DNA of 9,095 nt from Ktedonobacteraceae bacterium. GTDB taxonomy: Bacteria > Chloroflexota > Ktedonobacteria > Ktedonobacterales > Ktedonobacteraceae. This document shows positions 1 through 6,692 of the stretch, piece after piece. Positions within the stretch are counted from its first letter, which is position 1; each line of letters begins with the position of its first letter. The notes beneath the pieces were generated by a model that did not search any database, was not told the DNA's origin, and saw nothing but the letters and a program-made list of their open reading frames with translations. The stretch spans positions 1 through 9,095 of the forward strand of contig JAFMRP010000132.1 of the NCBI GenBank assembly GCA_017354095.1, written 5' to 3'. A program made the position numbers and the translations under genes.

Positions 1-50
1 CTGGGTATAGTATTATTAAATTGGATTGCTTCAAATAGGATTGGAATAAA

Positions 51-851
51 ATGATGCAGATGAGAGAACAGCCAGCGCCATCGGTGCTCAAACTGCTGGC
101 GCATGATCTGCGGTGGACGTTGCTCCAACAGCTCACGCGGAGTGATTACCGGGTGGCCGAGCTCGTGGCGCAGGTGAAGCAGCCACTCAACCTGGTGTCC
201 TACCACTTACGCCAGCTCCGCCAGGCGGGCCTGGTGCGTGAGCGACGCAGCACTGCTGATGAGCGCTCGTTTTATTACAGCCTGGACCTGCAACGCCTGC
301 ACACGCTCTACCTGGAAGCGTCGTCAAGCCTTCATCCGAGCCTGGGGGAAGCGATTCCTCCAGGGAGTCGCACGCAATGGCACTTTGACGGTCCTCCGCC
401 GCGTCTGCTGTTTCTCTGTACGAGCAACAGCGCTCGCTCTCAGATGGCCGAGGCGCTGGTGGGTCAGCTGAGCCAGGGACAGGTCCAGGCGTTGAGTGCC
501 GGGAGTCATCCTGCCCAGGCGGTCCATCCGTTGGCGATCCGCACGCTTGCCCGACGGGGCGTCCAGATGAGCCAGTCGGCGCCCAAATCCCTGGAGCTGT
601 TTGTGGGTCAGTCGTTTGATCGCGTGATCACGCTCTGTGATCGGGTTCGCGAGCGGTGTCCCACCTGGCGAGACGCGCTGCCGATGCATTGGAGTTTGCC
701 CGACCCTGGCGCGGCAGAAGGATCGGAAGCGGAGCGACAACAGGTCTTCGATCAACTGGCTAGCCAACTGGATGTGCGCATTCGGCTGCTGCTCACCTTG
801 CTGGAGCAAGAGCGCCAGGAGACCGTTTCGGAACAGAAGACCGTAAGCTGA
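51..851 (+). CDS. ArsR-type winged-helix regulator fused to ArsC-type low-molecular-weight phosphatase / arsenate reductase
   Basis: The 266-residue protein has two domains. Residues ~10-85 form an ArsR-like winged helix, with a recognition helix near 46-62 (LNLVSYHLRQLRQAGLV). Residues ~117-255 match thioredoxin-coupled ArsC and the LMW-PTPase fold. The P-loop is CTSNSARS, with Cys123, Asn126 and Arg129. The ArsC resolving cysteines are present as Cys196 and Cys203 (VITLCDRVRERCP), and the general-acid Asp is Asp218 in an LPDPG motif. In ArsC, arsenate bound to the first Cys is reduced through a relay to the second and third, so all three needed thiols are here. The winged helix has no cysteine, so the usual ArsR metalloid site is missing. 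The start is the first of a close ATG pair, with a purine-rich stretch (AGGATTGGA) just upstream and TATTAT at 11-16 as a possible -10. Arsenate reductase activity is a family inference. A protein-phosphatase role is the alternative. Confidence 0.9.
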   Translation: MMQMREQPAPSVLKLLAHDLRWTLLQQLTRSDYRVAELVAQVKQPLNLVSYHLRQLRQAGLVRERRSTADERSFYYSLDLQRLHTLYLEASSSLHPSLGEAIPPGSRTQWHFDGPPPRLLFLCTSNSARSQMAEALVGQLSQGQVQALSAGSHPAQAVHPLAIRTLARRGVQMSQSAPKSLELFVGQSFDRVITLCDRVRERCPTWRDALPMHWSLPDPGAAEGSEAERQQVFDQLASQLDVRIRLLLTLLEQERQETVSEQKTVS

Positions 852-891
852 ACGTATTGCAAACTGGCTGCGGGCTGGAAACAAGAAGGGA

Positions 892-929
892 CTTTGCGGC
901 CCCAGGTCGAGGAAGGGGTCCCTGCAAAG
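892..929 (+). other. Imperfect hairpin between the ArsR-ArsC and VOC genes
   Basis: CTTTGC-GGCCCC (892-903) pairs with GGGGTC (915-920) and GCAAAG (924-929). This gives a 12-bp stem with one G-U pair, a 3-nt bulge (921-923) and an 11-nt loop. An outer CAAGAA/TTCTTG pair (882-887 with 950-955) can enclose it. No T-run follows, so it does not look like an intrinsic terminator. It may be an mRNA processing or attenuation element for the downstream VOC gene, but no function is shown. Confidence 0.4.
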
Positions 930-960
930 AACTCATCGAAGGAACATGGTTCTTGAAGAA

Positions 961-966
961 AAGGAG
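961..966 (+). promoter_or_regulatory. Shine-Dalgarno AAGGAG that fixes the VOC gene start
   Basis: AAGGAG lies 6 nt before the ATG at 973. The alternative upstream ATG at 946 has only AAGGA at 2-nt spacing, which is too close. The ATG at 973 also begins the protein exactly at the first strand of the VOC fold. Confidence 0.75.
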
Positions 967-972
967 AATGAT

Positions 973-1359
973 ATGGCACGCATTCGCTATATGATTGAGG
1001 ATGTTGAACAAGCAATTACCTTCTACACGCGCCATCTGGGATTTACGCTGGAATTCAACGCCAGTCCGGCGGTTGCCCAGGTAGCACGGGGGGATCTCCA
1101 TCTCCTGCTCAGCGGCCCACAAAGCTCGGGAGCCCGTTCTCTGCCTGACGGGCAGCGTCCTTCTCCTGGTGGTTGGAATCGCCTGGTCATCGAGGTGGAG
1201 CATCTGCCAGCCGTGATGGAGACGCTCAAACAGGCAGGAGTGCATTTCCGGCGAGATGACATCGTCAGAGGGCCAGGAGGCCAGCAAATCTGGGTTGAAG
1301 ATCCTTCAGGCAATCTCATTGAACTGTTCGAGCCAGCGGGACTCCCACCTCGCCCTTAA
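973..1359 (+). CDS. VOC-superfamily (glyoxalase / bleomycin-resistance-fold) protein
   Basis: The protein is 128 residues from the ATG at 973, the size of a single VOC unit with two beta-alpha-beta-beta-beta modules. Recognisable segments are MARIRYMIEDVEQAITFY (module 1 strand and helix), TRHLGFTLEF, the mid-protein GGWNRLVIEVEHL (start of module 2), and the ending VEDPSGNLIELFEP typical of the family. The C-terminal glutamate used as a metal ligand in many VOC enzymes is present (Glu117). The histidines usually found in the first strand of each module are absent (Arg5/Tyr6 and Leu71-Val72). Metal-dependent glyoxalase or dioxygenase activity is therefore doubtful, and a ligand-binding or resistance role is possible. 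There is no cysteine, which argues against the arsenic-carbon lyase ArsI. It lies 121 nt after the ArsR-ArsC fusion on the same strand, so the two may be co-transcribed. The substrate is unknown. Confidence 0.85.
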   Translation: MARIRYMIEDVEQAITFYTRHLGFTLEFNASPAVAQVARGDLHLLLSGPQSSGARSLPDGQRPSPGGWNRLVIEVEHLPAVMETLKQAGVHFRRDDIVRGPGGQQIWVEDPSGNLIELFEPAGLPPRP

Positions 1360-1426
1360 CGTTCTAATGACCATGTCAGACCAGATTTTTTCCTGAAATT
1401 TCATCTGTGAAAGTTCATCGGACGGT

Positions 1427-4400
1427 TCACTCTGGAGTGGATGTTGGGGTAGGCGAGCTGGTGGAGCGCCGGGTCGCCTCTGGAGTGGGTGCCGGCGTAG
1501 GCGAGCGCGCTCCGCGTGGAGCCGAGGACGGCGTGGCTTGCTCTGATGGCCCGGCCACATTGATCGTTACGGAGATGGTGGCCGGGCTGCCGGTAACCGG
1601 CTGGTTCGTTGTTGGACTGGTCGCGTTAATTATGATGCTGGTAGTAAAGCTGCTCCCACCTGTTATCCCCGCAGCGTCAACATCGACCGTCAGGGTCGTG
1701 CTTCCGCCCGCTGTTACATTGTTACCTGAGGTAGGAGACAGCGAGACAAAGGACGGCGCGCCGCCCGCCAGCTTCGCGTTCCAGTTCACCGGCATACCAC
1801 CGGTATTCTTGATCGTGATAGGTTGTGATGAGCTCTGCCCGCTATCCACATTAATGGCCAGGTTGTTGGGCGCTATATCCAGCGCTGGCGGCGCATTGAT
1901 GGCCAGCGAGACATTCACCTGCTGAGGACTGCCGGACAGGGCGCCGCCAGCGGCTCCGATCGAGATCTTTCCGGCATAAGATCCAGCTGTGAGCGTGCCA
2001 GGTCTGGCCTGGACGGTGAAGCTGGTTGTGCCGCCTGGTGTGACTTTCGCGGTCTGGGGCGAGACGGACAGCCAGCCCGAGCCGGTTATAGTGCTGGCAC
2101 TGGCTTGCAGCGTTATGCCGCTGCCACATTGCCCGTTTACGCCGATACTAAACGTTCGCGTGACCGCTCCACCGCCCGCCTCGGCGCTCAAGCTCATGTT
2201 TGTTGGCGAAGCCGCCTGTAATGTGCAAGCCGCCTGCACATTGAGCGTCACCTCGATCTTCCGGGGTGTACTCACCGGAGCATGTGTTACGCTGTCTACC
2301 GCGCTGATGGTGATGGTGCCCCGGTATGTTCCAGCAGCCAGCCCCGCTGAAGAGACGCTGACGCGCGCCGTGGCGTTCTGATTGGGACTGACGCTGCCCG
2401 AATCTGGTGTGATCGCCAGCCATGAGCCACCGCTGGCCGTGCTGCTCTGCGCGTTCCAGGTGAGCGGATGAGCGCAGGCTCCGACCGCTTTGAGTGTTAT
2501 AGACTGTGCTGCCGGTGTCTGCCCGATGCTGCCAGTAAAGTTCAGTGCTGGTGGCACACTGATGCCACACAACTGCTTGACTGTAAATTGTACCGGGATC
2601 GTTTGCGGGCTGCCGGCGATAGCGCGATCTGTACTATCTGTACCGGTAATCGTAATTGCTCCGGTATAGGTGCCGGGAGAGAGCCCACTCAGCAATGTGC
2701 TGCTGACATCAACGGTCACGGATTGTCCAGCCGGCAACGTGCCCGCGATGGGTGAAGCCTTCAACCAGTCGCCCCCCATCGTCGTGTTGGGGCTGACATG
2801 CCAGTTGAGCACTCCCCCACCGCTATTTGTAATGGTGATCGGTTGTGAACTGGTTGAGCCGCCTGCACCCGCGAGCGCGCTGAAATTCAGCGAAGATGTC
2901 GAGGTCGAGAGTGCAGGTACATCCGACTGGCCCAGTGAAAGGGTTACCGGCAACGTCTGGGTGCCAGCTGCTGAATGGAACGCAATCGAACTGTTATAGG
3001 TGCCGGGGCGCAGGCCAGCGACATCGATGCCAGCAGACAGCGATGAAGGGGTCGTGCCATGATTGGTACTCAGGGTGAGCCAGCTGGCATTGCTGCTCGC
3101 GTTCCAGTTGAGCGGCGCGCTGCACTCGCGCGTTCCGGTGATGCTGATCTTTTTCGCCGCAGGCTCACCCTGCTGGAAGGCGCCGGAGAAGGTCAGGATA
3201 TTGGGTGAGAGTTGCAAGGCGCAGCGCGGCTCGATAGTCACGCTAACATAGACATTCTGCGGGCTGTCTTTTACCGCATTGCCCTGCCCGTTAAACGTGA
3301 TGGTGCCGCGATACGTGCCAGGCAGCAGTGAGGCAATATTGACGAACACACCAACCTGGGCACTGCTGCCTGGCTGGATCATGCCACTCTTCTCCGCGAC
3401 AGAAAGCCAGGGCACATCGGTGGTAGCCGTCCAGTTTAGTGGCAGTACGCCAGGATTGCTCACCTTCATCTCCTGTGGCGCGAGCGAGGCTTCGCCGTCG
3501 CTACCCGTGAATGAGAGGACCGCCGGGCTCAACTGCAGCATGGCCGAGTTAGCTGGATCGAGTGGTGTCACCTGCATCTGTACATCCAGTGGAACGTCCC
3601 CGGCCTCCGAAGTGAAAAGCAACTGACCCTTGTAGACGCCGGGGTGCATATCGATGCGATTGGCCGCGATGGTGACCTGGGATGAGATGCCATGAGTTGC
3701 CTGGCCTCTTTGCGGGGTAAGCTGCAGCCACGGCTGCGATGATTGGCTCTGCCAGCTTAACTGGCCGCCTCCACTGTTGGTGAGTGTGATAACTCGAGCG
3801 CTATTCAGGGCGGAATCACCTGAACCGAGATCGAGCGTATTTTGTGAGATGCTCAGGTGAGCCGGGCGCAGCGCCGAGTTCTGGCCGAGTACCAGGATAG
3901 AGAAGGAGGCAATGGTGTGTGTATGCGCGTCCTCGGCGTTAATGTTGTGCGGCCCGTTCCCCCAGTCTTCCCCGACGATCACGGTATTGGTAAAATTGCC
4001 GTTGGTATCGGCATCGAAGGTTACTCTATCGCCTGTGTCAGTGATGGGGATAGAGGCATCACGTGATATGCCAATGCGACCACGCGGCGTAAAATGTGTG
4101 CCGTGGAGCGTGATAGTCGCGCCCGCCACGGCGCTGCCCGGCGTTACTTGCAAAGAGATCGCGTTATCACCAGAGTTACGCACTCGTCCCAGCGAGGTCA
4201 GGATGCCGAAGACTCCTCCCAGCAGCAGTGTTACTACAGCGAGCAGGCTGATCCAGAAGAAGAGCCTGGGATGTCGCAGTGTACGACTGTAGAGGGACAT
4301 GAGCCATGAGGGGCGCGCGGGGCGTGGAGGATACATAACGGGCAGGTGTGGCCGCTGGTGCTCAACCACTTTATGCCAGGTGAGATGGCTTGCCGGGTCA

Positions 4401-4642
4401 TCTTCCGCTATGTTGCCAGCCTTGTTGAAAGGATAGGGTTGCCACTGGTCGTAGAACAGCGGCGTTGTGAGTGTTGCTCCACGGTCCTGTGCCCGCGATT
4501 GCATGCCGGGCAGCGTCTCTTCCTGATCTCTATTGCTAAACGACTGGTTGCCCGCAGGTGGGATGCTTTTGCCGCACATGGCGCAGAAGTGCGCGGTATC
4601 GGGCAGCACGCTTTTGCATTGTGGACAATAGATAATACTCAT
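1427..4642 (-). CDS. Membrane-anchored surface protein: zinc ribbon, one TM helix, TIG-like domain, seven BACON-like repeats, Pro/Thr tail
   Basis: The protein is 1071 residues from the ATG at 4642. Residues 6-23 form a double-Cys zinc ribbon (CPQC...CAMC). A basic, Pro-rich juxtamembrane segment follows, then one hydrophobic helix at ~127-150 preceded by SRTLRHPR. By the positive-inside rule this puts the zinc ribbon in the cytoplasm and the rest outside. Residues ~162-252 resemble an IPT/TIG domain (VTPGSAVAGATITLHGTHF). Seven BACON-like repeats follow, near 262-359, 368-470, 475-570, 577-689, 694-802, 806-916 and 918-1030. Most show the pattern LxW...WLxlsP..G...G......GTYxGxI. The tail (1031-1071) is rich in Pro, Thr and Ser. 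An upstream in-frame TTG at 4678 is rejected because it falls at the predicted transcription start. The ATG has a GGTGGGGG stretch at about 9-nt spacing and begins directly at the zinc ribbon. Adhesion, polysaccharide binding or sensing are all plausible; no catalytic domain is visible. Confidence is high for the gene and architecture, low for function. Confidence 0.9.
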   Translation of the reverse strand: MSIIYCPQCKSVLPDTAHFCAMCGKSIPPAGNQSFSNRDQEETLPGMQSRAQDRGATLTTPLFYDQWQPYPFNKAGNIAEDDPASHLTWHKVVEHQRPHLPVMYPPRPARPSWLMSLYSRTLRHPRLFFWISLLAVVTLLLGGVFGILTSLGRVRNSGDNAISLQVTPGSAVAGATITLHGTHFTPRGRIGISRDASIPITDTGDRVTFDADTNGNFTNTVIVGEDWGNGPHNINAEDAHTHTIASFSILVLGQNSALRPAHLSISQNTLDLGSGDSALNSARVITLTNSGGGQLSWQSQSSQPWLQLTPQRGQATHGISSQVTIAANRIDMHPGVYKGQLLFTSEAGDVPLDVQMQVTPLDPANSAMLQLSPAVLSFTGSDGEASLAPQEMKVSNPGVLPLNWTATTDVPWLSVAEKSGMIQPGSSAQVGVFVNIASLLPGTYRGTITFNGQGNAVKDSPQNVYVSVTIEPRCALQLSPNILTFSGAFQQGEPAAKKISITGTRECSAPLNWNASSNASWLTLSTNHGTTPSSLSAGIDVAGLRPGTYNSSIAFHSAAGTQTLPVTLSLGQSDVPALSTSTSSLNFSALAGAGGSTSSQPITITNSGGGVLNWHVSPNTTMGGDWLKASPIAGTLPAGQSVTVDVSSTLLSGLSPGTYTGAITITGTDSTDRAIAGSPQTIPVQFTVKQLCGISVPPALNFTGSIGQTPAAQSITLKAVGACAHPLTWNAQSSTASGGSWLAITPDSGSVSPNQNATARVSVSSAGLAAGTYRGTITISAVDSVTHAPVSTPRKIEVTLNVQAACTLQAASPTNMSLSAEAGGGAVTRTFSIGVNGQCGSGITLQASASTITGSGWLSVSPQTAKVTPGGTTSFTVQARPGTLTAGSYAGKISIGAAGGALSGSPQQVNVSLAINAPPALDIAPNNLAINVDSGQSSSQPITIKNTGGMPVNWNAKLAGGAPSFVSLSPTSGNNVTAGGSTTLTVDVDAAGITGGSSFTTSIIINATSPTTNQPVTGSPATISVTINVAGPSEQATPSSAPRGARSPTPAPTPEATRRSTSSPTPTSTPE
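1431..1506. repeat. 28-bp imperfect direct repeat inside the Pro/Thr tail coding sequence
   Basis: Positions 1431-1458 and 1479-1506 match at 24 of 28 bases and are offset by 48 bp, or 16 codons. They encode the two SPTPxxTPE-like segments at the C-terminus of the surface protein. Because the offset is in frame, copy-number change here would lengthen or shorten the tail without breaking the gene. Confidence 0.7.
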
Positions 4643-4686
4643 CGAATCAGGCCCCCACCCGGCGATGCGGATGATCAATTATCTCT

Positions 4687-4715
4687 AGTGTAAGTGGTGC
4701 AGATATGTATGTCAA
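4687..4715 (-). promoter_or_regulatory. Sigma-70-type promoter for the zinc-ribbon/BACON gene
   Basis: On the minus strand there is a perfect -35 TTGACA (4715-4710), a 17-bp spacer and TACACT (4692-4687), which matches 4 of 6 bases of the -10 consensus. Transcription would begin near 4680 and leave a leader of about 38 nt to the ATG at 4642. This supports that ATG over the TTG at 4678, which would be essentially leaderless. Confidence 0.5.
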
Positions 4716-4827
4716 ATCTTCTACCGCGCAATCTATAATACGTAGCTTATATCACACAAATATCAGCAATCTCTGGGCTATTATACAGAGAAATAACAAC
4801 GTACTATTCCCAATCCTTTGATGGAAG

Positions 4828-4920
4828 GCAAGGGGTGGCCTTACAGGTTGGGTGGGCACGAAGGTTGATAGGTGGCGAACCGGCCCCCCGCAAGGGGGGC
4901 CTACATTTCCGATGGGCACG
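4828..4920. repeat. Two imperfect copies of a 31-33 bp intergenic module
   Basis: Copy A (4828-4860) and copy B (4890-4920) both start with GCAAGGGG, continue with GGCC and TACA, and end with TGGGCACG. They match at about 26 of 31 aligned positions, with two single-base gaps. The copies are 62 bp apart. Neither is coding. The arrangement suggests a dispersed intergenic repeat family, but other copies cannot be seen from this window. Confidence 0.55.
4882..4901. other. Perfect 8-bp GC hairpin with GCAA tetraloop
   Basis: GGCCCCCC (4882-4889), loop GCAA (4890-4893), GGGGGGCC (4894-4901). Read on the plus strand the loop is a GNRA-type tetraloop. On the minus strand it lies about 70 nt after the P450 stop codon and could slow or end transcription, but no T-run follows on either strand, so it is not a canonical terminator. 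Its 3' half belongs to copy B of the duplicated module. Confidence 0.55.
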
Positions 4921-4970
4921 CGATTAGTGATTTGTATCGTGGTCATTTGTTTATGCGGTGGATGGAGAAA

Positions 4971-6344
4971 TCAGCTATGTGAATGCCGAAGGGTGGGTGA
5001 GCTGGTGACAAAGAAGTTGGCTGGAACAGGAGTAGGGTGCTCCTCGATGCTGAGTTGGTAGTCGGGGGGATCGAGATGGAATGTGCGACTATGCAACAGG
5101 GTTGCCATCGTCACCTGCAACTGCACCTCGGCGATACCCGCTCCCAGGCAGGTGTGATTGCCCAGTCCAAAGGGAGCAAAGACCCCCGGGCTTCGGTGTT
5201 CGTTACGCGGCTGCTGGAACCGATCAATGTCGAACTGCAGCGGATTGGGATAGTATTCCTCCAGAAAATGAGGAACCGTCATCGCGACATAGACATCAGT
5301 GCCAGGATCAAGACGGTAGCCGTTGATGGTGAGCGGTCTGGCAACCCGGCAGAGATGCCCGCCTGCGACCGGATAGCGCCGCAGAGTCTCCCTCATGGCT
5401 CCATTGAGCGCTGGCATCTGTTGCAGGGTTTCCCGGCTAAGAGGTCCATTTTGAAAAGCGATCTCCACTTCTGCCTGTACGCGTTTACCCGCCTCGGGAT
5501 GAGCCAGCAGCGCGTAGAGCATGAACGTGAGAGAGTTGGCAACCGTGTCGATACCTGCGAGCATGGGGCCGAGGGCCACTTTTGAGAGGATGGCCTGACG
5601 ATACGATTCCGGGTACTGTGCTGTGGCCTGCATGGCTTCATCGATCATGTCGGGTTTGCCATTGGGTTGGGGATGCGAGAGGTGTGCTTCATAGGCCAGG
5701 CGTCCGAACTCGTTCACACGCTCAGCCGCTCTCTGGTATGCAGGAGCGTCGAGGCCGGGAGCCTGCTCACGGCTGCCAGTGGTAAGCGTGTTGGCAATAG
5801 CAGTGTTGAGGTAGATCACAAAATCATCAAGATACTCCCCTGGAGATACGCCTACGAGCAGACGGCCAAGCTGTTCAGCAACGATGCGGCGAAACTGGTT
5901 GTGGACGGCGATACGCGCTCCTGGCTGCCAGCGCTGCATGTATTCAGTAGTGATCTGAGTAAGCTGCTCAAGTTGATCCAGGACGCGAGCCCGTGACCAC
6001 TCTCGGCTGCTCCGGGCTCGCCGCTGGCGGTTGGCCTCTCCATCCCGCGCGGCAGTCAGGGAACTTTCCGATCCCTGACTGATGACAGCGTCGAATTGCT
6101 GCCAGTGCTCTCGGGTAGTAAAGAACTCATCTTCATGGCGGGCCATAAAGACATTCGCCTCTGGTCCCGCCAGAATCGTCTGGGGTTCTGACCCTGCTCC
6201 CTGCGTGCGGAATATCGGCCCATATGCACGATAGCAGTGAACCAGCGGATGTTCATGAGGGATGCCACCTGGTGGGTCTACCAATGGAGGTAAAGGGGCG
6301 CCAGAAATCGCCTCATCCCAGGAAAAAGTCTGTTGCCTGTCCAT
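4971..6344 (-). CDS. Cytochrome P450 monooxygenase (soluble bacterial type)
   Basis: The protein is 457 residues, a normal length for a soluble bacterial P450, with no N-terminal membrane anchor. All family hallmarks are present. The I-helix oxygen-activation motif is AGIDT (263-267, acid-alcohol pair Asp266-Thr267). The K-helix ExxR is ETLR (Glu319, Arg322). A PERF-like segment is DIDRF (372-376). The heme-binding loop is FGLGNHTCLG (392-401), with Cys399 as the thiolate ligand. His397 takes the usual Arg place in the loop, as in many bacterial P450s, so a functional heme site is expected. The start is secure: AAGGAG lies 6 nt before the ATG, after a run of eight A. No ferredoxin or ferredoxin reductase is adjacent, so electrons must come from elsewhere. 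It is divergent from the ThDP enzyme gene. The substrate cannot be read from the sequence, and the CYP family is not assigned. Confidence 0.96.
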   Translation of the reverse strand: MDRQQTFSWDEAISGAPLPPLVDPPGGIPHEHPLVHCYRAYGPIFRTQGAGSEPQTILAGPEANVFMARHEDEFFTTREHWQQFDAVISQGSESSLTAARDGEANRQRRARSSREWSRARVLDQLEQLTQITTEYMQRWQPGARIAVHNQFRRIVAEQLGRLLVGVSPGEYLDDFVIYLNTAIANTLTTGSREQAPGLDAPAYQRAAERVNEFGRLAYEAHLSHPQPNGKPDMIDEAMQATAQYPESYRQAILSKVALGPMLAGIDTVANSLTFMLYALLAHPEAGKRVQAEVEIAFQNGPLSRETLQQMPALNGAMRETLRRYPVAGGHLCRVARPLTINGYRLDPGTDVYVAMTVPHFLEEYYPNPLQFDIDRFQQPRNEHRSPGVFAPFGLGNHTCLGAGIAEVQLQVTMATLLHSRTFHLDPPDYQLSIEEHPTPVPANFFVTSSPTLRHSHS

Positions 6345-6480
6345 TGCGTTCTCCTTTTTTTTCTTGTCTCAAATGGAAAGCTCTCGTCTACACATCTCGC
6401 CGCGAGGGGCCTGCCTGTATCTCTTCGAGCCAGGAGGCAATCCAATCATAATACGTATGCTCCTACCTTATATGATACAG

Positions 6481-6494
6481 TTACTTATAAGTAA
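6481..6494. promoter_or_regulatory. Perfect 14-bp palindrome, candidate operator
   Basis: TTACTTATAAGTAA is identical to its reverse complement. It overlaps the end of the minus-strand -10 candidate (6498-6493) and covers the likely P450 transcription start, a typical place for a dimeric repressor to block RNA polymerase. The TACT...AGTA arms resemble sites bound by some winged-helix regulators (MarR, PadR or HxlR types). No such regulator gene is in the window, so the binder is unknown. Confidence 0.4.
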
Positions 6495-6521
6495 GTTACC
6501 CAAAAAGCTTGTAGATGTCAA
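6493..6521 (-). promoter_or_regulatory. Candidate promoter for the P450 gene
   Basis: On the minus strand there is a perfect TTGACA (6521-6516), a 17-bp spacer and TAACTT (6498-6493), a weak -10 with 3 of 6 matches. The predicted leader is about 140 nt. A weak -10 beside a palindrome would fit an activated or repressed promoter, but the call is tentative. An alternative -10, TATAAG at 6472-6467, has no good -35. Confidence 0.35.
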
Positions 6522-6692
6522 GGGGATGCGTATTAAAATTAATATGATGGGTACCCGGCGCTTTGTGGCTGGCGATGCCTTATGTGTGATTCTACTCCTA
6601 CAAAGGATAGAGAAAAAATGAGATAATGGGAGATTAGCAGGAAGGGTGCGGGGTACGATAGCGGATCAGCGCAGAAAGAGGAGTTTTTATTT

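Larger units (their letters stand above)
4679..4970. other. Intergenic region between the surface-protein gene and the P450 gene
   Basis: No credible gene lies here. The part next to the surface-protein gene (about 4680-4800) is AT-rich and holds its promoter. The part next to the P450 gene (about 4820-4925) is GC-rich and holds a duplicated module and a strong hairpin. Short open frames on both strands lack ribosome-binding sites and run through the repeats. Confidence 0.6.
6345..6692. other. Divergent regulatory region between the P450 and ThDP-enzyme genes
   Basis: This 348-bp stretch has no supported gene. It holds the P450 Shine-Dalgarno (6351-6356, minus), an AT-rich core (about 6440-6560) with a 14-bp palindrome and a minus-strand promoter candidate, and the ThDP-gene Shine-Dalgarno AGGAG (6679-6683). 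For the plus gene a weak promoter can be drawn: TTGTAG (6509-6514), 16 bp, TATTAA (6531-6536). No thiamine-riboswitch core is visible before the ThDP gene. Confidence 0.5.

Noticed and set aside
1..50. ArsR-type operator upstream of the fusion gene (TTG-N3-CAA near 25-33)
   Set aside because: It is too short and does not match the ATCAA-N6-TTGAT type of arsenic operator. The region is cut by the window edge.
973..1359. VOC protein beside an arsenic-type gene as an ArsI arsenic-carbon lyase
   Set aside because: ArsI binds trivalent organoarsenicals through a vicinal Cys pair. This protein has no cysteine and lacks the usual first-strand histidines.
1368..1391. Terminator between the convergent VOC and surface-protein genes (TGAC-CAT-GTCA followed by six T)
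   Set aside because: The stem is only 4 bp and is separated from the T-run by 7 nt, so it is too weak to call.
4643..4678. N-terminal extension of the surface protein starting at TTG 4678
   Set aside because: The TTG lies at the predicted transcription start, has no Shine-Dalgarno, and adds 12 residues with no family resemblance before the zinc ribbon.
1407..4693. Several long plus-strand open frames across the surface-protein gene, up to 172 codons
   Set aside because: They are antisense to a clearly coding repeat protein, have no ribosome-binding sites, and show no recognisable domains. GC-rich repeat coding explains them.
4752..5061. Small open frames of 64 and 69 codons in the repeat-bearing spacer, one per strand
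   Set aside because: No ribosome-binding site is seen, and their sequence is the translated repeat and hairpin DNA.
6262..6621. 119-codon plus-strand frame across the P450 start and its upstream region
   Set aside because: It overlaps the P450 gene antisense and runs through promoter-like AT-rich DNA. No ribosome-binding site or domain is seen.
6560..6692. Thiamine riboswitch before the ThDP enzyme gene
   Set aside because: No CTGAGA-type thi-box core or matching helices are visible. The enzyme uses the cofactor and does not make it.
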